Shown here: piece by piece, positions 7,618-14,211 of the stretch
Position numbering within the stretch: the stretch's first letter is position 1
Layout: every line of letters begins with the position of its first letter
Origin: Myxococcales bacterium
GTDB lineage: Bacteria > Myxococcota_A > Bradymonadia > Bradymonadales > Bradymonadaceae
DNA length: 14,368 nt
Direction: 5' to 3'
Assembly (NCBI GenBank): GCA_007120915.1
Contig: SKMT01000327.1
Span: 1-14,368 of the forward strand
Program-made: the position numbers and the translations under genes
The notes under the pieces: generated by a model
The model's database searches: none
What the model saw: only the letters and a program-made list of their open reading frames with translations
What the model was told of the DNA's origin: nothing

Positions 7618-8253
7618 ATGCCTACACCACCGCTGCACCAGACCATCTCGTTGCGACTCACCGCCGGCGCCGCCGTCGCACTCGCCCTTCTCACCTTCAC
7701 CGCCTGCGGCGATCCGCCCGACGACAACGGTACCGACGTCGACACCGGCGACTACGCCATCGGCGAGGAGGGCCCCGCCGGTGGGATCATCTTCTTCGAG
7801 GACAGCGACGACGATTACGACTTCACCTACCTGGAAGCCGCCGCCGAGGATTATACCCCCGACGGGGGCGAGCCGATCTTCTCCTGGGCCGCCGGCCACA
7901 GCGATGCGTTCTTCATGGAGATCACAGCCTCGGAGGTGGGAACCGGCGAATCGAACACCGAACGGATCGTCGCCGAACTCGAAGAGGACGAACAGACCGG
8001 CCGCGCCGCACAGATCGCCGCCGACTACGACGGCGGGGACCACTCCGACTGGTTTCTGCCCTCCGAAGGCGAACTGCAACTGATGTACGACAACCTCCAC
8101 GCCGAAGGACTCGGCGACTTCCGAGACGACAACTACTGGAGTTCCACCGAATTCGACATCAACTACGCACGCAGCCTCAACTTCAACAGCGGCGACTGGC
8201 ACGACTGGACGAAGACCTTCCGCGAGTACGTCCGGCCCATCCGTGCATTCTGA
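7618..8253 (+). CDS. DUF1566 (Lcl C-terminal)-type lipoprotein
   Basis: The 211-residue acidic protein begins with a signal peptide and lipobox-like FTAC (Cys30; Phe at -3 is less usual than Leu), followed by a DPPDDNGTDVDTGD linker. From about residue 42, AIGEEGPAGGIIFFE starts the DUF1566-type fold. The C-terminal half has the family's most typical signature: DWFLPSEGELQLMY, then NYWSSTE, a 'YARSLNFNSGDW' strand and YVRPIRAF at the end. DUF1566 domains are common in surface or secreted proteins; no enzymatic role is established, so none is assigned. It is probably lipid-anchored and exposed to the periplasm or surface. The gene stands alone between the heptamer arrays and the hairpin array. 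The alternative start at 7612 would add two residues. Confidence 0.88.
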   Translation: MPTPPLHQTISLRLTAGAAVALALLTFTACGDPPDDNGTDVDTGDYAIGEEGPAGGIIFFEDSDDDYDFTYLEAAAEDYTPDGGEPIFSWAAGHSDAFFMEITASEVGTGESNTERIVAELEEDEQTGRAAQIAADYDGGDHSDWFLPSEGELQLMYDNLHAEGLGDFRDDNYWSSTEFDINYARSLNFNSGDWHDWTKTFREYVRPIRAF

Positions 8254-8280
8254 ACGGCGGAATCGACGCTAGCAGCGGAC

Positions 8281-8292
8281 TCGGCCGGCCGA
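8281..8292. repeat. Perfect 12-bp palindrome TCGGCCGGCCGA
   Basis: The palindrome sits 27 bp after the DUF1566 lipoprotein stop, followed by a purine-rich tract (about 8297-8338, with G-runs) on the plus strand. There is no T-run, so terminator function is doubtful. A protein-binding site or chance in GC-rich DNA are both possible. Confidence 0.5.
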
Positions 8293-8343
8293 TGTGTAAG
8301 CAAAAGGGGATATGGAGATGGGGGAGATAAGGGGATGACAAAC

Positions 8344-8389
8344 TCGTCACGAAATTGTCACACAGCCACTTTGACTGTCGTGCTATACA
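8344..8389 (+). promoter_or_regulatory. Possible PHO-box-like operator and promoter of the two-component operon
   Basis: Two GTCAC motifs (8346-8350 and 8357-8361) lie exactly 11 bp apart and are separated by GAAATT, giving TCGTCACGAAATTGTCACA. By eye this matches about 14 of 19 positions of the Escherichia coli PHO box CTGTCATAWAWCTGTCAYM, which is built of 11-bp direct repeats. A TATACA -10 candidate is at 8384-8389, about 21 bp further on, roughly one helical turn more than the usual spacing. The site lies upstream of a PhoB-like regulator gene, where autoregulation would be expected. The assignment is tentative. Confidence 0.4.
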
Positions 8390-8393
8390 CCGA

Positions 8394-8602
8394 CCCCTGC
8401 GGGCTTGTTCCGCAGGTGAACGAGTTTGGGCTGCTACACAGCCCCCTGCGGGCTTGTTCCGCAGGTGAACCAGTTTGGGCTGCTACACCGACCCCTGCGG
8501 GCTTGTTCCGCAGGTGAACGAGTTTGGGCTGCTACACCAGGCCCCAGAAGACCCCTGACCCCTGCGGGCTTGTTCCGCAGGTGAACGAGTTTGGACTGCT
8601 AC
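8394..8602 (+). repeat. Four tandem CTTGT-hairpin units upstream of the response regulator
   Basis: Each unit has left arm CCTGCGG, loop region GCTTGTT, right arm CCGCAGG, then a conserved tail ending GTTTGGGCTGCTAC. Left arms begin at 8396, 8445, 8494 and 8561, giving periods of 49, 49 and 67; the last interval carries an 18-bp insertion. Units differ at only a few bases. The fourth tail ends 5 bp before the start codon at 8607, so the array forms the 5' leader if transcription starts near 8396. There are no variable spacers as in CRISPR arrays. Confidence 0.92.
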
Positions 8603-8606
8603 CGCC

Positions 8607-9317
8607 ATGAATGAAACGATCCTCATCGTCGAAGACGAAGCCGACCTGATTGAGAACCTGGAGTACAACCTCCAGCAGGAGGGCTATCGCACGCTGGCCG
8701 CCCAGAACGGCGACGAGGCGCTCGATCTGCTCGATGAGTCGACGCCGGATCTGGTGGTGCTGGACCTGATGCTGCCCGACACTTCGGGCATCGAGTTGTG
8801 CCGCCGGATTCGCAACGACGAGACGACGCGGCGCATCCCGGTGCTCATGCTCACCGCCCGCGGCGAGGAGACGGACCGGATCACCGGGTTCGAAGCCGGC
8901 GCCGACGACTACGTGACCAAGCCCTTCAGCGTGCGAGAACTCAAACTTCGCATCCGGGCTCTGCTGAGGCGAAGCGGCGGTGGAAGCACAGACTTTGAGG
9001 ACCAACAGGTGGACTTTGGGTCACTTCGCGTCGACATTCCCGCTCATAGCCTGTGGGTCGGCGACGAGCCGGTGGAGCTGACGCCCCTGGAGTTTCGGCT
9101 CTTCAAGACGCTGTTTACCCGCCGAGGGCGCACCCAGTCTCGCGAAGTGTTGCTGCGCGACGTCTGGGACATCAAAGCCGACGTGATGACCCGCACCGTC
9201 GACACCCATGTGCGACGGCTGCGCGACAAACTCGGCGACTGCGCCGACTACATCGAAACCGTGCGCGGTGTGGGTTACCAGTTCGTCGCCGACCCACCCG
9301 ACGAATCGCAGACCTGA
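8607..9317 (+). CDS. OmpR/PhoB-family response regulator
   Basis: The 236-residue protein has a receiver domain (about 3-118) with the acidic pocket E9-D10-E11, phosphoacceptor D53 in VVLDLMLP, T83 in MLTARGEE and K105 in VTKPF. A winged-helix DNA-binding domain follows (about 130-230), with LTPLEFRLFKTL, RTVDTHVRRLRDKLG and YIETVRGVGYQF. Phosphorylation by the downstream kinase should control DNA binding. The receiver closely resembles PhoB-type regulators (TARGEE and GADDYVTKPFS), but no pst or phoU genes are in view, so the name phoB is not assigned. ATG 8607 begins the ILIVEDE strand. No clear Shine-Dalgarno precedes it; the upstream bases belong to the fourth hairpin repeat. The kinase gene follows after 12 bp. 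Confidence 0.95.
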   Translation: MNETILIVEDEADLIENLEYNLQQEGYRTLAAQNGDEALDLLDESTPDLVVLDLMLPDTSGIELCRRIRNDETTRRIPVLMLTARGEETDRITGFEAGADDYVTKPFSVRELKLRIRALLRRSGGGSTDFEDQQVDFGSLRVDIPAHSLWVGDEPVELTPLEFRLFKTLFTRRGRTQSREVLLRDVWDIKADVMTRTVDTHVRRLRDKLGDCADYIETVRGVGYQFVADPPDESQT

Positions 9318-9329
9318 CGCTGAACCACC

Positions 9330-11027
9330 GTGTTCTTCTCACTTCGCAATCGACTCTTCGTCATCTCTCTGGTGCTTCTGGCGGTGTTCATGGCCGGCAT
9401 GGGCATCTACCTGCACCAGACGCTTCGCGACTGGTCGGAATCCCGTATCGAAGCCGACTTGCAGGCCAGAGCGGAGCTTGTGGCCAACGCAATTCGCGCC
9501 GCCGACGGCCCTGAACTGAGCGCCGATTTCGTCCAGCAACTCGGCGGGCCCGACGACCAGCGAATCACCCTGGTCGACGCCGGGGGCAACCTCGTCGCCG
9601 ACACCCATCTGACGGCCGATGAAATCGAAGGGGCCGAACCGCACGCCGACCGCCCCGAAATTCAGGCCGCCTACGAAGGCGATCTGGGCCTGGCGCGCCG
9701 CCACAGCGACACGGTGGGCGTGGACATGCTCTACGCGGCGGTGCCCGCCGATGACGAAGCCGTGGTGCGCGTGTCCGTGCCCCTCGAAGAGGTCGACGAG
9801 GCGCTCGCCCACCTTCGTTTCTTGCTCATACTCGGCGGGCTGATCGGCATCGGCGTGGCCATCTTCATGAGCAGCATCGCCGCCCGGATGATGTCCGACG
9901 TGCTCCAGCAGGTCCTCCAGCGGGCAAGGCCCGAACGCGACGGCGCCGACAGGCCCGACGGACCCGCTGAATCGACCACGGTCTACGACCTGACCCAGCG
10001 GCTCGAAAAGTCGATGGATCTGCTGGTCCACGAACGCAATCGCTTCCGTGCCGTACTCGACGGGATGAACGAGGGGATCATCGCCACCGACGCCGACGCC
10101 ACCGTCACGCTCACCAACCGTCCCGCCGTTGAACTACTCGACGCCGACGGCGAGCTGGAGGGCATGCCGCTCGCCGACGTTGTGCCCCGGGACGTCGCCG
10201 ACGCACTCACCGGCGGCGACAGCGACAGCGAAGAGTTTGAGCTTTCCGGCCAGCCGGCCCGGCGCATCCACGTCAGCGCCACCGCCCGCCCCGGCGCCGA
10301 CGGTCACATCCTCGTGCTGCACGACGTCACCACTCTGAGGCGCCTGGAGACGATGCGCCGCGACTTCGTCGCCAATGTCTCCCACGAACTGAGAACGCCG
10401 GTTACGGTCATCCAGGCCAACGCCGAGACCCTGCTCGACGGGGCGCTCAACGATCCGGAGCACGCCCGCTCGTTCACCGAGGGGATCCAGCGAAACGCCG
10501 AGCGGCTCTCCCATCTGGTCTCCGACCTGCTCGACCTGTCGCGCATCGAATCGGGGCAGTCCGACCTGCAACTCGAACCACTCTCACTGCAAGACGCCAT
10601 CCGCCGCGGCGTCGACGACATCGAGGATCGACTCGACGACGGCCCCGGCTTCCGCATCGAGGTCCCCGACGATGTGACCGTCGTCGCCGACCGCGACGGG
10701 GTGCACCGGGTGTTGCTGAATCTGTTGGAAAACGCCACCAAATACGGCGAATCGGACCAGCCCGTCGAACTTCGCGCCCACAGCGACGACGGCTCCGTCA
10801 CCGTCGAGGTGCGCGACTACGGCCCCGGCATCGACGAAGAACATCGCGACCGCATCTTCGAGCGGTTCTACCGCGTCGACAGCGGCCGCGCCGCCGAACG
10901 CGGTGGCACCGGGCTTGGGCTGGCCATCGTCAAGCACCTGGTGGGCTCGATGAACGGCCAGGTCGGCTACCGGCCCGCCGACGGCGACGGCTCCGTCTTC
11001 TGGTTCACCCTCCCCCGACCGGATTGA
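9330..11027 (+). CDS. Membrane sensor histidine kinase, PhoR/ResE-like with PAS domain
   Basis: The 565-residue protein is the likely partner of the upstream regulator. TM1 lies at about 8-30, a periplasmic sensor of about 130 residues follows, and TM2 (LILGGLIGIGVAIFM) lies at about 165-188. A short HAMP-like linker leads to a PAS region (about 235-335; FRAVLDGMNEGIIATDADA). The HisKA phosphoacceptor is H352 in NVSHELRTPVTVIQ. The ATPase domain shows an N-box with N468 (LLENATKYG), D496 in DYGPG, FERFYRVD and GTGLGLAIV. The linked DFVANVSHELRTP and ETLLDGAL blocks are typical of PhoR/ResE-type kinases. An in-frame TGA at 9321 forces the start to GTG 9330, immediately before TM1. The final 23 bp overlap the convergent transglycosylase gene. 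The ligand is not evident. Confidence 0.94.
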   Translation: MFFSLRNRLFVISLVLLAVFMAGMGIYLHQTLRDWSESRIEADLQARAELVANAIRAADGPELSADFVQQLGGPDDQRITLVDAGGNLVADTHLTADEIEGAEPHADRPEIQAAYEGDLGLARRHSDTVGVDMLYAAVPADDEAVVRVSVPLEEVDEALAHLRFLLILGGLIGIGVAIFMSSIAARMMSDVLQQVLQRARPERDGADRPDGPAESTTVYDLTQRLEKSMDLLVHERNRFRAVLDGMNEGIIATDADATVTLTNRPAVELLDADGELEGMPLADVVPRDVADALTGGDSDSEEFELSGQPARRIHVSATARPGADGHILVLHDVTTLRRLETMRRDFVANVSHELRTPVTVIQANAETLLDGALNDPEHARSFTEGIQRNAERLSHLVSDLLDLSRIESGQSDLQLEPLSLQDAIRRGVDDIEDRLDDGPGFRIEVPDDVTVVADRDGVHRVLLNLLENATKYGESDQPVELRAHSDDGSVTVEVRDYGPGIDEEHRDRIFERFYRVDSGRAAERGGTGLGLAIVKHLVGSMNGQVGYRPADGDGSVFWFTLPRPD

Positions 11028-12429
11028 CCTCATCCTCCCGACATTGCGGCGCCCAGGCTGTCTCCGTGCTCCCCGAGGAGGTCATCCCCGCCACACGCGC
11101 CTGTTGTTTATGTTCCTCGTAGGCGTCGCTTAACCGCGGCAGATGTACATTCAGCAGACTACTCGCCCGCGTGCCGGCGTCGCTTCCAAAGTGCGGTCTG
11201 AGCGCACCGGTGAGATGCTGTTCGATCTCGTCGAGCCCCACCTCCGGGTTGCGCCCCACCCGCCGCCACACCTCGTCGGCCACACCGGGCCCGGAGTTGT
11301 AGCCGATGTAAATCAGATACAGATTTCCACCGTAGGACTCGCCGAGTTTGTCGACGTACAGCGTGCCGGCGCGGATGCTCTTGTCGCCGTCAAACCGGGT
11401 GTCCGTCAGCGAGCAGGGAAACTGCTGTTCCAACGCATCGAAGGAGTCGCGATTGCCACTTTCGAGCGCCCGGCTGACATCCTCCGGTGTCGAACAGTCG
11501 GGATGGCAGCCACACTCGTAGACCGCCCCGGCGCCGAAAATACCCCGAAACGGCTGGCGCCGCGCCGTGCCCGCACAAAACTGCATCAACCCCGCACAGC
11601 CCGTATGGCTGACCGCAAACTGCCGGCCCGACGACTCGATCTGCATCACCGCTTTGACCTGCGCGAACATCTCCGCATCTCCGTCGACCGCCTCTTCGAT
11701 ATTCTCATCCCACCGATCCAAGAGTGGTCGCTGCCGACCGAAATCCTCCTCCGAGATCCCACCTTCGGCGATCACTTCTTCCGCCCGCTCATCGTCGTCC
11801 CACTCGTCGTCATCCGGATCATCCGCCCAGGCGTCCTCGTCGATTCCCCCTTTCGACTCCACGTCATCGGTAAACCACTGCCGGTAGGTCCCGGCCACCG
11901 AGTCGATCAGATGCCGACTCGCCGTACCATCCGTCAGGTTCGCTCCCCGCTCCACCCAGTGGTGAAACGACATCCCACCACCCACAAGCGTCGGCTGCAC
12001 CACAAACGGCACCAGCACCGCCGTGACCACCACCGTCGCCCCCAGCCGACCCAGATTGGCCAACCAGGCCCTGTCGGCGGCGGTGTTGCGAAACCACCCC
12101 AACATCACATCGAGCACCTTGTCCGCAGCCCCCTGCACCCACTGCAGGGGCCGCCGACCCAGAAACAACAGCCCCGCCAGAAGCGCCCCGTACAACGGCA
12201 ACCGCAGATACGCCGTATCAAACCCCACAGTGTGCTCCACGCTGGTCCACCAGGTATCGGCCCGCTCAAAACCGAAGGGCCCCACCACCAGTTCCGTCAC
12301 AAAGTGCAGCCCCAGCGCCAGCACGGCCACCACCACAACCCACCCCACCAGATAGGCCGCCAGGATGTTGTACACCCCCACCGCAATCCGCCCCAACGCA
12401 CCAATCCATTTTCCCGGAGTCACATTCAT
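11005..12429 (-). CDS. Membrane-anchored lytic transglycosylase (SLT domain)
   Basis: The 474-residue protein has three N-terminal hydrophobic segments (about 19-43, 75-92 and 125-150), then a very acidic linker (DEDAWADDPDDDEWDDDE), then an SLT-type lysozyme-like domain (about 255-410). The catalytic Glu is E265 in MQIESSGRQF, followed by GLMQFCAGTAR, then GTLYVDKL and the YIGYNSGPGVADEV motif matching the family's AYNAGPG. Such enzymes cleave the MurNAc-GlcNAc bond of peptidoglycan, forming 1,6-anhydroMurNAc. Topology should place the catalytic part in the periplasm. An unusual insertion after GTAR is rich in Cys (YECGCHPDC, plus CAG and FPCSL nearby), suggesting disulfides. ATG 12429 precedes TM1; the Shine-Dalgarno is weak. 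It converges on the kinase gene with a 23-bp overlap and no terminator between. Confidence 0.9.
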   Translation of the reverse strand: MNVTPGKWIGALGRIAVGVYNILAAYLVGWVVVVAVLALGLHFVTELVVGPFGFERADTWWTSVEHTVGFDTAYLRLPLYGALLAGLLFLGRRPLQWVQGAADKVLDVMLGWFRNTAADRAWLANLGRLGATVVVTAVLVPFVVQPTLVGGGMSFHHWVERGANLTDGTASRHLIDSVAGTYRQWFTDDVESKGGIDEDAWADDPDDDEWDDDERAEEVIAEGGISEEDFGRQRPLLDRWDENIEEAVDGDAEMFAQVKAVMQIESSGRQFAVSHTGCAGLMQFCAGTARRQPFRGIFGAGAVYECGCHPDCSTPEDVSRALESGNRDSFDALEQQFPCSLTDTRFDGDKSIRAGTLYVDKLGESYGGNLYLIYIGYNSGPGVADEVWRRVGRNPEVGLDEIEQHLTGALRPHFGSDAGTRASSLLNVHLPRLSDAYEEHKQQARVAGMTSSGSTETAWAPQCREDEVNPVGGG

Positions 12430-12530
12430 CGCCGATCGCCCGTGCAGTTACAGGTCAGCCAACTATCCGTTGTAACTGTCAACGCACAAGATGGGAAATG
12501 GATCTAATTTCGGTGGTTACATCAACTCTC

Positions 12531-12836
12531 CGCGCAGGGACGCCTTGCGCTCCCGAGCATCTCAGGCGCGCTGTTTGCGCCTGACTAATGCAGCCACGTG
12601 CCTTGTGCTCGTGATTCCGGCGTCCATTAATCCCCAACCCTACACGTCGACCAATCCCAAACCCCACATCGCGCCAACCACCGGCACGGTCGGAGATCCC
12701 CGGACCCGCAATCACGTGGTCGGTCCGAACGCACGGAATTTCCCGGACCCAGAATCACGAGGGCAAGCCACGTGGCTGATTACGTCGGCCTGAACTGCGG
12801 CCGATTTGCTCGGGAGCACAAGGCATCCCTGCGCGG
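12531..12836. repeat. Inverted pair of ~90-bp composite elements
   Basis: The outer arms 12531-12558 and 12809-12836 are complementary at 26 of 28 positions (GGGAGC, AAGGC and CCCTGCGCGG blocks). The inner arms 12592-12620 and 12750-12778 match at about 26 of 29 (AATCACGAG and CACGTGGCT blocks). Between outer and inner arm on each side is a different hairpin: TCAGGCGC/GCGCCTGA (12562-12584) on the left, TCGGCC/GGCCGA (near 12785-12804) on the right. This looks like one element present twice in opposite orientation, with about 129 bp between. Confidence 0.8.
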
Positions 12837-12938
12837 CGCCTGCGGCGCGATATCCGGAGCGCTGGCGGCCCGCCGGCGTAGCTCCCACGGAGCGATATCC
12901 GGAGCGCTGGCGGCCCGCCGGCTCAGCGCCTGCGGCGC
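12836..12938. repeat. 45-bp tandem repeat with small hairpin at the head of each unit
   Basis: Units start at 12836, 12881 and 12926. The 31-bp core (GCGATATCCGGAGCGCTGG and onward) is identical at 12847-12877 and 12892-12922. The third unit is partial. Unit heads are hairpins GCGCC-TGC-GGCGC, GCTCC-CAC-GGAGC and GCGCC-TGC-GGCGC, so both stem arms change together between units. Each core also contains GGCGG-C-CCGCC. Confidence 0.88.
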
Positions 12939-12967
12939 GTTATCCCCCCAACGACCTCCCTTCGGTC

Positions 12968-12994
12968 GGCCACTTCCCCCCAGGGAGAAGATGT
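12968..12994 (+). repeat. 27-bp interspersed element shared with 7308-7334
   Basis: GGCCACTTCCCCCC then GGGAGAAGATGT, with one variable base between, matches the reverse complement of 7308-7334 at 26 of 27 positions. Similarity continues more loosely upstream (CCCCCCA, CGACCT and CGG blocks at about 12943-12967), so the element is probably about 55 bp long. Confidence 0.7.
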
Positions 12995-13019
12995 CCGCGG
13001 GGCGGTCGTGGTAAATCAT

Positions 13020-14120
13020 TCACTCCGGCGCTCGATACAACGCGTACCGCCGCAGCACGCGCCCTCGGTGGGCGTCGATGTGCCGGGACGCGTCGTTGTC
13101 GTCGTGGATCAGGCAGATGTTCGCCTTGTCGTATCCCTCCCGGGCGATGTCATCGAAGAACCGATGGGCCATCGCCGAGGCCAGGCCCTTGCCGCGGTGT
13201 TCGGGCATTACCCCGTAGGATTTGATGTTGACCGTCTCCGTGTCGCGATGGGTCAAAAAGCGCAGTTTTGCCAACAGGTGGCGTTTGCCGTTCATCGCTG
13301 CCACGGCGCGGGCGTAGTCCGGGAACACCAGCGCGAATCCGGCGTCGCGGCCGTGGCGGTCTATCAGAAACAGGCTGAACGCATCGGTGACCACCGTGGC
13401 CAGCCCGTTGTAGATTTTTTTGAACGTCGGCAGGCGAATCGGGGTGTACAAGAAGTTATTGGCGAAGGCGACGCTCCACATCTCGTGGACGCGCTGAAGC
13501 GCTTCGTCGGCGCTACTCTGTGACATCGGCTCGATCCGATAACCCAGCGCCCGCGCCGACGCCCACCGCGGCTGATGATAGCGCGCCGCCCCCGCCAGAT
13601 CGTCGACCCGAAGCGACCGGTAGGTCTGAAGCACCTCGAAACCGGCCTGCCTCCACAGCTCCGAGTAATACGACGGGTTGTAGGGTTCCAGAAAGAACGG
13701 TGGTTCATCCCAGGGCCCCAGATTGAGCCGAAACTTCTGCCAGGTATCACCAATCATCGGCCCGATCACCTCTTCGGCGCCCTCGTCGCGCGCCACCGCG
13801 GCTGCATGACTTAGAAGCGCACCGGCGGCCTCCGGGTCGTGCAACGCCTCGAAGTTGCCGATGGTCGCCACCGAGCGGCCATCCAACGCCATCTTGTCGT
13901 TGTGGCGAACCACCACACAGCCGACGTCCTCACCAGTTCTGCGCACCATGAACACCCGCTGGCGGCTCGCAAACTTCGGGTGGCGCAACTGCTTCTTCAA
14001 CGCCCCCTTCATGGGCGGGCAATAATCGTCGTCATCGCCGTACACCCGCTCCCGAAGCGCACGCATCCGCTTCAGCGTCCACTCGTCCGACGGGTCCAGT
14101 TGAACCACTCGTATCGACAC
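13020..14120 (-). CDS. Long GNAT-family N-acetyltransferase
   Basis: The 366-residue protein lies on the minus strand. The N-terminal half has an acyltransferase-like fold with VFMVRRTGEDVGCVVV, then IGPMIGDTWQKFRLNL and the FFLEPYNPSYYSELWRQAGF block seen in YghO-like acetyltransferases. The C-terminal half holds the acetyl-CoA motif A, VMPEHRGKGLASAMAHRFF (about 300-320), followed by ANICLIHDDNDASRHID and a conserved GRVLRRYALYR tail. These proteins transfer an acyl group from CoA to an amine, but the substrate is unknown. No signal peptide is seen, so it is likely cytoplasmic. The GTG start at 14120 is supported by a strong Shine-Dalgarno, AAGGAG, 8 nt upstream. The gene stands alone with repeats on both sides. 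Confidence 0.9.
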   Translation of the reverse strand: MSIRVVQLDPSDEWTLKRMRALRERVYGDDDDYCPPMKGALKKQLRHPKFASRQRVFMVRRTGEDVGCVVVRHNDKMALDGRSVATIGNFEALHDPEAAGALLSHAAAVARDEGAEEVIGPMIGDTWQKFRLNLGPWDEPPFFLEPYNPSYYSELWRQAGFEVLQTYRSLRVDDLAGAARYHQPRWASARALGYRIEPMSQSSADEALQRVHEMWSVAFANNFLYTPIRLPTFKKIYNGLATVVTDAFSLFLIDRHGRDAGFALVFPDYARAVAAMNGKRHLLAKLRFLTHRDTETVNIKSYGVMPEHRGKGLASAMAHRFFDDIAREGYDKANICLIHDDNDASRHIDAHRGRVLRRYALYRAPE

Positions 14121-14128
14121 GGATCTAT

Positions 14129-14134
14129 CTCCTT
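14129..14134 (-). promoter_or_regulatory. Shine-Dalgarno of the GNAT gene
   Basis: AAGGAG on the minus strand, 8 nt before the GTG codon at 14120, is the strongest ribosome binding site in the window and fixes this start. Confidence 0.8.
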
Positions 14135-14211
14135 ACATTGTCTGGTATTTTCGGGTTTTGCCACCTTCGAACGATTTTGTTGCCCGGAGGTTGCACGCAC
14201 CTCTGATCCCC

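Larger units (their letters stand above)
12430..13019. other. 590-bp non-coding repeat-dense spacer
   Basis: The stretch upstream of the transglycosylase gene and downstream of the GNAT gene has no credible ORF. It contains an inverted pair of about 90-bp elements (12531-12836), two imperfect 20-bp direct repeats (12697-12716 and 12740-12759), a 45-bp tandem repeat (12836-12938) and a copy of the 27-bp element also found at 7308-7334. The transglycosylase promoter should lie within 12430-12530; I see no clear consensus there. Confidence 0.75.

Noticed and set aside
8299..8338. G-quadruplex in the purine-rich tract after the DUF1566 gene
   Set aside because: Only three runs of four or more G are present, so a standard four-run quadruplex is not supported.
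8394..8602. CRISPR array
   Set aside because: Units are near-identical along their full length, there are only four, and no variable spacers or cas genes are present.
11143..12507. A 454-codon plus-strand frame
   Set aside because: Antisense of the lytic transglycosylase; His/Pro/Arg-rich, typical of a GC-rich shadow.
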